From NCBI GenBank assembly GCA_964628685.1, contig CAZVNM010000003.1:472925-536924 (forward strand): DNA of 64,000 nucleotides. The letters run 5' to 3'. The first letter of the stretch is position 1. Each line of letters opens with the position of its first letter. Under the pieces are notes generated by a model. The model was not told where the DNA came from, did no database searches, and saw nothing but the letters and a program-made list of their open reading frames with translations. The position numbers and the translations under genes are program-made. Source of the DNA: CALMEC01 sp964628685 (lineage in GTDB: Bacteria; Actinomycetota; Thermoleophilia; Miltoncostaeales; Miltoncostaeaceae). Of the stretch, positions 45,823 to 54,463 are shown piece by piece.

Positions 45823-45861
45823 TGTGGTCCACGGTCCGTGTGGTGACCGTGGACCACACGG
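45823..45861. terminator. Nested inverted repeats, terminator- or operator-like
   Basis: A perfect 14 bp inverted repeat, TGTGGTCCACGGTC (45823-45836) and GACCGTGGACCACA (45845-45858), with 8-base loop. A second, mutually exclusive 9 bp pair is CCGTGTGGT (45836-45844) with ACCACACGG (45853-45861). It lies after the remnant and 67 bases before the next gene. Confidence 0.6.
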
Positions 45862-45928
45862 GTGCGGGCCACACGCGCGCACCGCGTGCTGGTAGCGTCG
45901 GTGACCCTCGACCCGCCGGAGCGATCAC

Positions 45929-46840
45929 ATGCCGGGACGCACGATCCTCGCCATCCTCCTGTGCGCCGTCGCCGCCGGTCAGGCGCGGGGCGCGTCGACA
46001 CCGACCCCGGTCGCCCCCGACGCCGCGACCACGGCGTCCATCACACGGGCCGTCGATGGGATCATCGTCACGCGGTGCGTCACCGTCCATCTGTCGCAAC
46101 TCGATGTGTCGTGGGCCGCGGCCGACAGCGGCTCCTGTCCGGGGCGTCGACGGATCATCCTGCATCGCACGGGCACGGAGTGGGCCATCGTCGCCGTCGT
46201 CGCGAGCTCGCCGGGCGCCTGCCCGGTCGCCGGGGTGCCGGACGATGTCGCCCTCGATCTGCTCGCCTGCCGTCCGACGCGGGCGGTGTCCGAGCCGCTC
46301 CTGGACGCGTACCTGGCCGCCCGGTATCCGGCGTGGCGTGGCCCCGCCGCGGGTTCGTGGCTGCAGTGCCGCCAGGAGTCCCCGGGCGGCGACGACTGGT
46401 CCTTCTGCCGGTTCGCGTTCAGGCCGGTCCCGACCCGGGTGATCTGGGGGCGGGCGGAGGTGGGGCAGGTGAATCCCGGCACGATCGTGCGGACGTACGA
46501 CGTGGCGTCGTGGACGTCCACGGTCCGCGCGTGCACGACCGCGGCGACGCACCGCGTCGGGCGGTCGCGGGTGACGGTGCGGGCGCTGCGCGCCGGCGGA
46601 CGGTTCACCTGTGGACGCCTGGTCGCGCGGGACGGGCGGGCCGGTCGGCTGGCGGCGTTCTTCACGGCGCGCGCGGGGCGCCTGCCCGGACGGTTCGACT
46701 TCCGGGCCCCGCCGTCCCCGCGCGAGCCGCTCTTTCGCGACGACCGGTTCAGGTGCTCCGCGCGGGGGTCGGGGCGCGTGACCGTGTCGTGCGTCAACCC
46801 CCTGAACGACCGGTTCGTCGTCGACCTGCGGATGCGCTGA
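45929..46840 (+). CDS. Secreted protein sharing a Cys/Trp domain with the protein at 21673
   Basis: A 303-residue exported protein: signal peptide MPGRTILAILLCAVAAGQARG, then a domain (residues ~40-120) with SQLDVSWAAADSGSCPGRRRIILHRTGTEWAIV and a later C-P-V / LLAC. This matches the repeat units of the protein at 21673 in order of Asp-x-x-Trp-Ala, Cys, strand, Gly-x-x-Trp and terminal Cys. The rest is Arg- and Cys-containing and beta-rich, ending in NDRFVVDLRMR. GGAG precedes the ATG. The next gene starts one base after its stop. Confidence 0.7.
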   Translation: MPGRTILAILLCAVAAGQARGASTPTPVAPDAATTASITRAVDGIIVTRCVTVHLSQLDVSWAAADSGSCPGRRRIILHRTGTEWAIVAVVASSPGACPVAGVPDDVALDLLACRPTRAVSEPLLDAYLAARYPAWRGPAAGSWLQCRQESPGGDDWSFCRFAFRPVPTRVIWGRAEVGQVNPGTIVRTYDVASWTSTVRACTTAATHRVGRSRVTVRALRAGGRFTCGRLVARDGRAGRLAAFFTARAGRLPGRFDFRAPPSPREPLFRDDRFRCSARGSGRVTVSCVNPLNDRFVVDLRMR

Positions 46841-46841
46841 C

Positions 46842-47147
46842 GTGGCCGGACCACCCGACCCGGACGACCTCGACCCCGACGGGCACTTCCGCGCCGCGGT
46901 GCGCGACAGCCTGGCGGCCGACCCCATGCCGACGTTCGAGCGCCTGGCGGCGAACCTGGGGCTGCCGGTCGAGCAGGTGGTGCACTACGCGCTCTTCCGC
47001 TGGGCGTCGGCCGGCGCCGAGGCCCTGTTGTCCGGTCCGCCGGAGGCGCTCGACCGTCTGCGTGACGCGGCGGAGCGAGGGGATCTGGACGCGGTGCGCG
47101 GCATCGTCGGCTGGCTCCTGTCCGGCCGGGACGCCGACCTTCGCTGA
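46842..47147 (+). CDS. DUF6027-like protein
   Basis: A 101-residue soluble protein starting at GTG one base after the preceding stop. The sequence PTFERLAANLGLPVEQVVHYALFRWASAGAEALL resembles actinobacterial DUF6027 proteins, which may carry a helix-turn-helix-like segment. The second half (LDRLRDAAERGDLDAVRGIVGWLLSG) is helical. Its N-terminal coding sequence is duplicated in the remnant at 45707. It is probably co-transcribed with the secreted protein at 45929. Confidence 0.65.
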   Translation: MAGPPDPDDLDPDGHFRAAVRDSLAADPMPTFERLAANLGLPVEQVVHYALFRWASAGAEALLSGPPEALDRLRDAAERGDLDAVRGIVGWLLSGRDADLR

Positions 47148-47148
47148 C

Positions 47149-48285
47149 TCAGCGGGCGAAGCGGTACAGGCGTGAGCCGTCGGTCACGTACAGCGTGCCG
47201 TCCCCGCCCTCGCCGAAGCTGCGCACCCCGTGCGGCGGGATCCGACGACCGAGCGATGCGGTGATCTCGCGCCGGTCCCCCGGCCGCGGTCCGGCACGCA
47301 TCGACCAGATGCGCGACGAGCAGAAGTCGCTGAACAGATACCGGCCGTCCAGCCCCGGGATGGAGGGGCCGCGGTAGACGTAGCCGCCGGTGACCGAGCA
47401 TCCGGCGCCGTGTCCGTAGACCGCGACCGGCGCGATGTACCGGCGCACCGACAGCCGCGTGGTGGGGGCGTACACCGAACGCCCCTCGAACCGGCGCCAG
47501 CCGAAGTTGGCGCCCCGGGCGCGTGCGGGCGGCGCGAAGTTGATCTCCTCGAACCGTCCCTGGCCGACGTCGCCGATCCACAGGTCGCCGCGGGTGCGGT
47601 CGAACGAGAAGCGCCACGGATTGCGCAGCCCGACCGCGAAGATCTCGGCCGGCACGCCGCGGCGGCCGCGGAACGGGTTGTCGCGGGGGATGGCGTAGCC
47701 CAGACGCCCGGCGCGGCGGTCGACGTCGATGCGGAGCATCTTGCCGAGCCGGGTGTCGAGCCGCTGTGCGCGGTTGCCCGGGTCGCCGCCCGATCCGCCG
47801 TCGCCCATCCCGATGTGGAGGTATCCGTCGGGGCCGAAGGCGATGTCGCCGCCGTTGTGGTTGGCGAAGGGCTGGCGAATCGTCATGAGCGTCCGCGCCG
47901 TGGCGGGGACGGCGCGGTCGCGGTCCCCGGCCACGCGGTACTCGGCGATGACGGTGGTGCCCGCGCGGTTGGTGTAGTTGACGTAGAGGCGCCCGTTCTC
48001 GGCGTGACGCGGGTGGAACGCCAGGCCCAGGAGCCCCTGCTCGCCGCCGGACCGGACCCGCGACCTGATGTCGAGGAAGGGGCGCGCCACACGGGCGCCG
48101 TCCCGGACGATCGAGATCACGCCGCGCTGTTCGACCACGAAGACCCGGTCGTCACCGGCGGGTGCGGTGATCGCGGTCGCGTCCTGCAGGCCGTCGGTCA
48201 CCTGCACCAGGCGGGCGCCGTGCGCGGATGCGGCGAGCGCACCGGCCGCCGTGACGGCGAGGAGCGCGTGGGATCGGCGGATCAT
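47149..48285 (-). CDS. Secreted PQQ-dependent aldose sugar dehydrogenase-like protein
   Basis: Six-bladed beta-propeller glucose/sorbosone dehydrogenase family (YliI/GDH-B type), 378 residues with a signal peptide (MIRRSHALLAVTAAGALAASAHG). Family motifs: VVEQRGVISIV, GGEQGLLGLAFHPRH, FANHNGGDIAFGPDGYLHIGMGDGG, DPGNRAQRLDTRLGKMLRIDV, IFAVGLRNPWRFSFD and WIGDVGQGRFEEIN. It oxidises aldoses in the periplasm or at the wall if PQQ is available. AAGGAGAT lies 5 bases before the ATG. It overlaps the upstream membrane protein gene by 4 bp. Confidence 0.9.
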   Translation of the reverse strand: MIRRSHALLAVTAAGALAASAHGARLVQVTDGLQDATAITAPAGDDRVFVVEQRGVISIVRDGARVARPFLDIRSRVRSGGEQGLLGLAFHPRHAENGRLYVNYTNRAGTTVIAEYRVAGDRDRAVPATARTLMTIRQPFANHNGGDIAFGPDGYLHIGMGDGGSGGDPGNRAQRLDTRLGKMLRIDVDRRAGRLGYAIPRDNPFRGRRGVPAEIFAVGLRNPWRFSFDRTRGDLWIGDVGQGRFEEINFAPPARARGANFGWRRFEGRSVYAPTTRLSVRRYIAPVAVYGHGAGCSVTGGYVYRGPSIPGLDGRYLFSDFCSSRIWSMRAGPRPGDRREITASLGRRIPPHGVRSFGEGGDGTLYVTDGSRLYRFAR

Positions 48286-49112
48286 CGGTATCTCCTTCGT
48301 CGTTGCGCGAGCAGCGGGTTGAACGGGTCGTCCAGCCGGTTGGTGGCCCGGTCGCGGGGGAGCAGGAACCAGATCACGACCGCGGCGATGGGCGGAACGG
48401 TACCGGGGATCTGATCGCTCACGGTGAGCATGAGGCCCCATGCGAGCGATGCCAGGGCGGTCGCCGCCCCCGCCACGAGGCGCTCGACCCGCATGTGGAC
48501 GAAGAGCATCCCGGCGAGCGCCGGGGCGAGGATGTCGAGCCAGCCGTACAGCGAACGTCCGAAAGTGGCGTCCTGCAGGGCGGGCAGGGGGTGCCCGCCG
48601 GCGACCGGGGGCGCCACGGCATGCAGGGCGGCGGTGGGCTCCGCCACGTGGCCGCGGAAGACGAGGATGCTGTCGACGACCGCCAGGACGATGAGGCCGA
48701 CGGCGATGGCCCGTGCGGGGGCGAGGGATGCGATGAACGCGGCGATCGCCAGGCACGCCAGGCCGATGAGGGCCACCCCGGCGGCGTCGCCGACCAGGCC
48801 GTCGATGCGCCACGCGATCAGGAAGAGGATCGGGGCGAGCGCGATCGAGACGATGGGGCGACGCCACGCGAGCATGGCGCCCGCCAGCGCTGCGGCCACG
48901 GGCGTGCCGAAGGTGGCGAGGCGCGCCAGACCGGTGCGGCTCCAGTCACTTCCCTGGATGGCCAGGATGCCGATGACGAGGGCGGCGACGGGCACCAGCA
49001 GGCCGACGATGCGGGCCGCGCGCAGGCGCCGGAGCTCGCGCCAGCCCATGGTGACGAGCACGCCCTGGACGACGCAGAGCGCGGCGAACGTCCAGCTGTA
49101 GGGCCAGGACAC
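48282..49112 (-). CDS. Polytopic membrane protein of unknown function
   Basis: A 276-residue protein with about eight hydrophobic helices and few polar residues. The conserved-looking parts are VVDSILVFRG between helices, and LYGWLDILAPALAGMLFVHMRVERL near the end; the C-terminus RRRRYR is very basic. No transporter motif is recognised. Its stop overlaps the sugar dehydrogenase start (ATGA), so it is expressed with that enzyme and could anchor or supply it. Confidence 0.72.
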   Translation of the reverse strand: MSWPYSWTFAALCVVQGVLVTMGWRELRRLRAARIVGLLVPVAALVIGILAIQGSDWSRTGLARLATFGTPVAAALAGAMLAWRRPIVSIALAPILFLIAWRIDGLVGDAAGVALIGLACLAIAAFIASLAPARAIAVGLIVLAVVDSILVFRGHVAEPTAALHAVAPPVAGGHPLPALQDATFGRSLYGWLDILAPALAGMLFVHMRVERLVAGAATALASLAWGLMLTVSDQIPGTVPPIAAVVIWFLLPRDRATNRLDDPFNPLLAQRRRRYR

Positions 49113-49163
49113 GGGCGAAGCCTACGGGGCGGACGGGTGGGCGTCGTCCGTCAAACGCGCCCG

Positions 49164-49249
49164 CGCAAGCCTGGTGCCTGGCACTTAACTTGCATCGGGG
49201 TGCGGACGGGCATCCCGACGCAAGTTAGGTGCCAGGCACGAGGCTTGCG
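49164..49249. repeat. REP-like pair forming a 30 bp inverted repeat, copies C1 and C2
   Basis: Arms at 49164-49193 and 49220-49249 are complementary at 28 of 30 positions and separated by 26 bases; each arm contains the GTGCC-(A/T)-GGCAC core. This is a head-to-head pair (BIME-like), able to form a long hairpin between convergent or tandem transcripts. It occupies most of the 49113-49301 gap. Confidence 0.85.
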
Positions 49250-49301
49250 CGGATGCGGAGACGGCCGGAATCGCGTGGCGGCCGGCGGGTCGCAGTGGGC
49301 G

Positions 49302-49556
49302 TTACGCGGCCAGCACGGGCTCGATCGCCGGCTGCAGCACCCGGCTGACCGAGACCGGCAACAGCCGGACGAACGCGTTGAGCTCACTGGGCGGAGCGCC
49401 GTTCTTGATGCCCTGGGCGAGGCGGTCCAGCACCGCCAGCTCACGCGGTCCGAGCTCGGGAGCGACCGGGTCGAGCGCCTCGATGATGCTCGCCTGAAGA
49501 TCGGCGTCGAGCACCTTGATCGAGTCCAACAGTTCGGAGGGCATCTCATTCGGCAT
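49302..49556 (-). CDS. Small helical hypothetical protein
   Basis: An 84-residue soluble protein starting MPNEMPSELLDSIKV. The sequence is helical with regularly spaced Leu/Val (LGPRELAVLDRLAQGIKNG, LNAFVRLLPVSVSRVL). An upstream extension is open but reads as non-coding. The family is not recognised. The codon bias and absence of low complexity favour a real gene. Confidence 0.6.
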   Translation of the reverse strand: MPNEMPSELLDSIKVLDADLQASIIEALDPVAPELGPRELAVLDRLAQGIKNGAPPSELNAFVRLLPVSVSRVLQPAIEPVLAA

Positions 49557-49654
49557 GCCCACGATTATCGCATACGCAACGCGTCTTGCGCCGATGACCG
49601 AGGGATTGCGGAGGCCGGAGCGAAGGCGAGTGGACCCCACGAAGGAGGTCCCCA

Positions 49655-49900
49655 GTGAACTGGATTCAGGTGGGATTCCGAGCGCTCCCGCACACCCCGT
49701 CGACCGGGTCCATGTCGTCCCAACCGGACCGTCCGGCCGACCCGGCCGTCACCGGCCTGCGCGTCGCGGGTGGCGGTGGACTCATCCTCCTCGCCCTGGC
49801 GGCGGCGGGCATGGGCTCGTGGATCGCGGCGGCAGTGGCCGGTGCCATCGGCATCGGCGTGGCACTCCGCGGGCCGCGCGCGCGTTCCGGCGGCGCCTGA
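49655..49900 (+). CDS. Small membrane protein
   Basis: An 81-residue protein starting at GTG with a strong ribosome site (AAGGAGG, 6-base spacing). After a polar ~32 residues it contains hydrophobic segments GGGGLILLALAAAGMGSWIAAAVAGAIGIGVAL, enough for one long or two short membrane helices, and a basic end. Function unknown. Internal ATG at 49712 is less likely, as it lacks a ribosome site. Confidence 0.6.
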   Translation: MNWIQVGFRALPHTPSTGSMSSQPDRPADPAVTGLRVAGGGGLILLALAAAGMGSWIAAAVAGAIGIGVALRGPRARSGGA

Positions 49901-49990
49901 CCGCACGAGGGGTTCCCCACCGGTCATCGCGGGCCGCCGACCGACGTCAGCGGCCCGCGCGGTGGGCGACGCACCCCGCGCGGGCGGCGG

Positions 49991-50632
49991 TCACTTCTTC
50001 AGGAGCAGCCCCGCGTCGTGGGCGATGTCGTCCGGGTCGATCGTCGAGAGCGGGTAGTAGACGACGCGCCTGCCCTGCTGGTCCAGCACCCACACCACGC
50101 CGCTGTGCTCGATGAGGTGCGGGTCCTCCTTGGACTCCTCCGCCAGGATGCCCCACCGCTTCCACGTGGCGCGCAGCTCGGGCGCGGATCCCAGGAGCCA
50201 GTCCATCTTCCCGGTCATGTTGCGCTGCGCCAGGAAGCTCTTCGCGGCCTTGGGGGTGTCGCCCTTCGGGTCGACCGAGACCGCGATGATGCGGATGTTC
50301 TTCCCACCGGCCTTGGCCTGCGCGCGCCGCAGCTTCTCCGTGATGAGCGGACAGATGTCGGGGCAGCTCGTGTAGAGGAAGCTGACGAACACCACGTTGC
50401 CGCGCAGGCTCGCGACGGTCACCCGCTTGCCGTCCTGGTTGCGAAGGCCCAGCTCGGGCGCCGTGGTCGGGTTCTCGACATGCCCGCCGCGGTACGGGCT
50501 GGGGGTCGCCGGCTGGTGCTCCTCGATGATGACCTCCCCCTCGGCGGGCGTGGTGGCGTCACCACCCGATCCACATCCGGCGGCCACGGCCAGGCCGACT
50601 GCGAGGAGGACTGCGGCGAACGTTCGTCTCAT
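49991..50632 (-). CDS. SCO1/SenC-family copper chaperone lipoprotein
   Basis: Thioredoxin-fold protein that delivers copper to, or reduces, the CuA site of cytochrome oxidase subunit II. It has 213 residues and a lipobox near VAAGC (Cys20), then the SCO domain with copper-binding CPDIC (SFLYTSCPDICPLI) and the conserved distal His in PHLIEHSGVVWVLD. A substrate is available: the CuA subunit encoded at 18925. The ATG overlaps glcF (ATGA), an unusual coupling to glycolate oxidase genes. Confidence 0.92.
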   Translation of the reverse strand: MRRTFAAVLLAVGLAVAAGCGSGGDATTPAEGEVIIEEHQPATPSPYRGGHVENPTTAPELGLRNQDGKRVTVASLRGNVVFVSFLYTSCPDICPLITEKLRRAQAKAGGKNIRIIAVSVDPKGDTPKAAKSFLAQRNMTGKMDWLLGSAPELRATWKRWGILAEESKEDPHLIEHSGVVWVLDQQGRRVVYYPLSTIDPDDIAHDAGLLLKK

Positions 50633-51813
50633 TGATCCAGGAGCTCCAGTGGGTGGGCGACGCGGACGCGCGAGCCGATCTCGCGCAGGCCCGCCTCGAT
50701 CTGTCCGGCACAGCCGGGGTTTGCGACGGCGACGACGGGTGCGCCGGCGTCGTCGATGGCCTCGGCCTTCTGACGGCGCAGCACCGCCGAGAGTTCTGGT
50801 TGGGTCACGCTGTAGAGGCCCGCGGCACCGCAGCAGCGTCCGGCGTCGCGCAGCTCCACGCAGGTGGCGCCGCCGGCGCGCAGCAGGTCGCGCAGCTCCG
50901 GCCCGATCCCCTGTGCGTGCAGGTGGTGGCAGGCGTCGTGCACGGCCACCGGACCCAGGTCGCGGGTGACCGGCTGCAGCTCGAGCTCGAGCACGTCGCG
51001 CACCTTGGCGGCCACCGCGGCCGCCCGATCGGCCCACGCCGGGTCGTCCGCCAGAAGCGCCCCGTACTCCTTCATGTGCGCGCTGCAGCCGGCGCTGTTC
51101 ACGACGATCACGTCGGCGTGTTCGAACTCGGCGATCCGTGCCCGGGCCATCTTGCGCGCGGCATCCGGCCGGCCGTAGTGCGCGGCGAGCGCCCCGCAGC
51201 AGCCGCCCGGCATGGGGGTGGTGGCGCGGTAGCCGGCGCGTGCCAGCTGGTGGAGGGTGGCGCGGTGCACGTCGCGGAAGGCGACGTTCATGACGCAGCC
51301 GGTCATGAGCGCCGCGTTGGGCCCGTCACCGATCGCGGTGGGAAGCGGTTCGCGCAGGCTGCGCAGCGACACACGCGGTGCGCCGGCCGCGAGCCGCGCG
51401 GGCAGCAGGCGGTCCAGTCGCAGGGCCTGGGTGACGCCGAGGCCCACCGCCATCAGTCGGATGACCCACCGGCGGGGGAGGGCGAACGCGAGACCCATGC
51501 CGCGCAGGGTGCGCCCACGCTGCGGGCGGTGCGGTTCGATCATCGCCCGCGCCGACTCGATCAGCCGGCCGTACGGCACCCCGCTGGGGCAGGCCGCCTC
51601 GCACGCGCGACAGGCCAGGCACTCGTCCATCATGGTGATGAACGTGTCGTCGATGGGTGCTCCGTCCTCCACGACGGCGCGCATGGCCGCGATGCGACCG
51701 CGGGGGGAGGCGGTCTCCTTGCCGGTCACCCGGAACGTCGGGCAGTGGGGCAGGCAGAGGCCGCATGCCACGCACTTGCCGAGGTCGCGGGGATCCGGGG
51801 CGTCGGCACTCAC
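50629..51813 (-). CDS. glcF: Glycolate oxidase iron-sulfur subunit
   Basis: Iron-sulfur subunit of membrane glycolate dehydrogenase (GlcDEF), which oxidises glycolate to glyoxylate and passes electrons to the quinone pool. It has 394 residues: two [4Fe-4S] motifs (CVACGLCLPHCP and CLACRACEAACPSG), then two CCG-type domains (GGCCGALAAHYG, GRCCGAAGLYS). Start at GTG with AGGAGG 7 bases upstream. It overlaps glcE by 4 bp and sco1 by 4 bp. Confidence 0.92.
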   Translation of the reverse strand: MSADAPDPRDLGKCVACGLCLPHCPTFRVTGKETASPRGRIAAMRAVVEDGAPIDDTFITMMDECLACRACEAACPSGVPYGRLIESARAMIEPHRPQRGRTLRGMGLAFALPRRWVIRLMAVGLGVTQALRLDRLLPARLAAGAPRVSLRSLREPLPTAIGDGPNAALMTGCVMNVAFRDVHRATLHQLARAGYRATTPMPGGCCGALAAHYGRPDAARKMARARIAEFEHADVIVVNSAGCSAHMKEYGALLADDPAWADRAAAVAAKVRDVLELELQPVTRDLGPVAVHDACHHLHAQGIGPELRDLLRAGGATCVELRDAGRCCGAAGLYSVTQPELSAVLRRQKAEAIDDAGAPVVAVANPGCAGQIEAGLREIGSRVRVAHPLELLDQ

Positions 51814-52847
51814 GCGAACACCTCCTGACGGGGTGCGGGCCGAAGGACGGACCGCGGATCGAACGAGGTGCGCAGCCGGGACTCGATGTCGGCCACCGCA
51901 TGGTGGCGGGATGCTGCGCTCAGGTCGAAGCCGGCGGGGCCGGCGGCCACGACGGCATGTCCGCCGAGCGACCGCGCCCATTCGTCGACGGCGGTCAGCT
52001 GCGCGTCGTCCTCCACCGCGACGCGGCATGCGCCGGTGCCCACCTCGGCCTCGTACGCGAGGCCGCGCGACTCGACGTGGTCGGCGAACGCGCCCACCTG
52101 CGCCGGCGGCACGCCCACCGCCACGAGCGCAGCGCCGTGCAGCGCCTGGGGGAGGTCCTCCGATGCGAACCCCTCGGGCGCGGTCACGTCCGCTTGCGGT
52201 CCGGCAAGTTCGATCGACAGGCGTCCGGGCGTCAGCACGAGCGAGGACGGGCGCCAGACCGTCCGCAGCAGCGTCCGGGCGGCCGCCCGTCGCTCGGCGA
52301 GCGTTCCGTGCATGACGAACAGGCCCGATGCCGGCGGAACTGGCGTGAGCTTGAGGGTGGCCTGCACCACCACGCCCAACCGTCCCCGCGATCCGGCCGC
52401 CAACCGGGGGATGTCGTACCCGGCCACGCTCTTGACGGTGCGGCCGCCGCCCTTCACGAGGCGCCCGTCGCCGGTGACCAGCACCACCTCGAGGAGCGAA
52501 TCGCGAAGCGGCCCGTAGCGCAGCCGACGTGGCCCGCTGGCCGCCGCCGCGATGATGCCGCCCACGGTCGACCCGGCACGGACGTCGGCGTGCGGCCACC
52601 ACTGGCCCACCGCCGCCAGCTCGTCCGCGAGCGTCGCCGAGTCGGTGCCGGCCAGCACGGTCACCGTCAGCTCGGCCGGGATGTGGTCCACGATGCCGGC
52701 GAGCCCGCCGGTGTGGAGCACCCGCCCGTCGCCCGCCGGCGCGCCCGACCGGGTGCCGCCGCCGCGGACCGTCACGGTCGCGCCCTCCGCGTCGGCCGCC
52801 GTCATCGCCGCGCGCACGCCGTCGATGTCGGTGGGCCTCAGACCCAC
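51810..52847 (-). CDS. glcE: Glycolate oxidase FAD-binding subunit GlcE
   Basis: Smaller flavin-fold subunit of GlcDEF, 345 residues. It has a partial PCMH FAD-binding domain (VTVRGGGTRSGAPAG, STVGGIIAAAASGPRRLRYG, VKGGGRTVKSVAGYDIPRL) typical of GlcE rather than GlcD. GTG at 52847 is chosen because GGAGGAGGG precedes it directly. It overlaps glcD by 10 bp and glcF by 4 bp, consistent with a fixed-stoichiometry complex. Confidence 0.9.
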   Translation of the reverse strand: MGLRPTDIDGVRAAMTAADAEGATVTVRGGGTRSGAPAGDGRVLHTGGLAGIVDHIPAELTVTVLAGTDSATLADELAAVGQWWPHADVRAGSTVGGIIAAAASGPRRLRYGPLRDSLLEVVLVTGDGRLVKGGGRTVKSVAGYDIPRLAAGSRGRLGVVVQATLKLTPVPPASGLFVMHGTLAERRAAARTLLRTVWRPSSLVLTPGRLSIELAGPQADVTAPEGFASEDLPQALHGAALVAVGVPPAQVGAFADHVESRGLAYEAEVGTGACRVAVEDDAQLTAVDEWARSLGGHAVVAAGPAGFDLSAASRHHAVADIESRLRTSFDPRSVLRPAPRQEVFA

Positions 52848-54298
52848 ATGCCCTCCTCCAGGTCCGCGTGGGCGCCGCCCAACTCCTGGCATCGGCTCCC
52901 CAGAGGTAGCACCTTCGCCGGGTTGATGCGTCCGCTCGGGTCGAAGGCCGCGCGCACGCACGCCATGGCCTCCAGGTCCTCGGGCGTGAACGTGAGCGGC
53001 ATGAAGTCGCGCTTTTCGAGCCCCACGCCGTGCTCGCCGGTCAGCACGCCGCCCACCGACACGCACAGCCGGATGATGTCCTCGCCGGCGCGCATCACCC
53101 GGGCGGTCTGCTCGGCGTCGCGCCGGTCGAACGCGATGAGCGGGTGCAGGTTGCCGTCACCGGCGTGGAAGACGTTCACGATGATCAGGTCGTGCCTGCG
53201 GCCGATCTCCGAGATGCCGTCCAGCACCTCCACCAGCCGGGTGCGGGGTACGACGCAGTCGTGCAGGTAGTAGTTGGGCGCGATGCGCGCCATGGCGCCG
53301 AACGCACTCTTGCGGGCCTTCCACAAGAGCGCCCGCTCGGTCTCGTCGCGCGCCACGCGCACGGTCCGCACGGCGTGCTCGGCGGCCACGCGGGTGACGA
53401 CGGCGGCCTCGTGCTCCACCTGGGACGGCGTGCCGTCCACCTCCACCAGCACCACCGCGGCGGCGTCGGTGGGCATGCCGGCGCCGGTGAACGCCTCGGC
53501 CGCCCGGATCATCCCCTGGTCCATCATCTCGATGGCGGCGGGCACCACACCGGCCGCGATGATGGCCGACACGGTCTCGCCACCGTCGCGCACCGTCGTG
53601 AAGTCGAGGAGCATGGTCCGCACCGCAGGCGGGGTGCGGGTCAGCCGCACGCAGATGCGCGTGGCGATCCCCATCGTCCCCTCCGACCCCACGAAGACCC
53701 CGCGCAGGTCAAGGCCGGGCGCGTCGGGCGCGAGTCCGCCCAGCATGAGGGTCGACCCGTCGTGCAGCACCACCTCCACCGCCAGGATGTGCGGTGCGGT
53801 GACGCCGTAGGAGAGGCAGTGCGGGCCGCCGGCGTTGGTGCCCACGTTGCCGCCGATGGAGCAGGCCGACTGACTGGATGGATCGGGTGCGTAGTGCAGG
53901 CCCAGGTGTGCGACGGCGGTGCTGATGTCGAGGTTGAGCACCCCGGGCTCCACCCAGGCGCAGGGGGTCTCCTCGTCCACCTCGAGGATGCGGTCCATGC
54001 GCGACAGGGCGATCACCACGGCGTCGTCGAGCGGCACGGCGGCACCCGCCAGGCCGGTCCCCGACCCACGCGGCACGACGACCACGCCGGCCTCGTGCGC
54101 GATGCGCATGCAGGCGGCCACCTCGTCGGCGGTTTCGGGCAGCACGACCAGTCCGCACCGCCCCTGCTGCACCGACCCGTCCCGTGCGTAGAGGCCCCGC
54201 TCCAGGGGATGCTCGAGGACGCGCTCCTCGCCCAGCACTGAGCGGTAGGCGGCCCGGACGGCGGACGGGATGGGTGGCACGGCGGCGGTGGTGGTCAC
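52838..54298 (-). CDS. glcD: Glycolate oxidase subunit GlcD
   Basis: Flavin-containing catalytic subunit, 486 residues, of the FAD-linked oxidase (PCMH) family. The FAD site is VVPRGSGTGLAGAAVP and SIGGNVGTNAGGPHCLSYG. The C-terminal FAD-oxidase domain carries NVFHAGDGNLHPLI and GEHGVGLEKRDFM (active-site His region). D-lactate dehydrogenases are similar, but the glcDEF gene set supports glycolate. It starts at GTG and is the first gene of glcDEF-sco1. Its product, glyoxylate, is the substrate of the malate synthase at 17078. Confidence 0.92.
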   Translation of the reverse strand: MTTTAAVPPIPSAVRAAYRSVLGEERVLEHPLERGLYARDGSVQQGRCGLVVLPETADEVAACMRIAHEAGVVVVPRGSGTGLAGAAVPLDDAVVIALSRMDRILEVDEETPCAWVEPGVLNLDISTAVAHLGLHYAPDPSSQSACSIGGNVGTNAGGPHCLSYGVTAPHILAVEVVLHDGSTLMLGGLAPDAPGLDLRGVFVGSEGTMGIATRICVRLTRTPPAVRTMLLDFTTVRDGGETVSAIIAAGVVPAAIEMMDQGMIRAAEAFTGAGMPTDAAAVVLVEVDGTPSQVEHEAAVVTRVAAEHAVRTVRVARDETERALLWKARKSAFGAMARIAPNYYLHDCVVPRTRLVEVLDGISEIGRRHDLIIVNVFHAGDGNLHPLIAFDRRDAEQTARVMRAGEDIIRLCVSVGGVLTGEHGVGLEKRDFMPLTFTPEDLEAMACVRAAFDPSGRINPAKVLPLGSRCQELGGAHADLEEGMWV

Positions 54299-54463
54299 GG
54301 TCCGGCGAGGCTATCGCACCCATCGCGGGGCTCCGGGTGTCCCGGTGCGACCGTCGACGATGGGGTCGTTCGACACGGCGGATGTGCGTTGTTAGCGTTG
54401 CCGGTCCCGTGTGGAGCGCCCCATCGGGGCCTCGGCGCACGATCTCGCCACGAGAGGAACCGC

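Noticed and set aside
43354..45882. 842-codon leftward frame across the sigma operon and MFS gene
   Set aside because: Antisense to two supported genes, Arg/His/Gly-rich, no motif.
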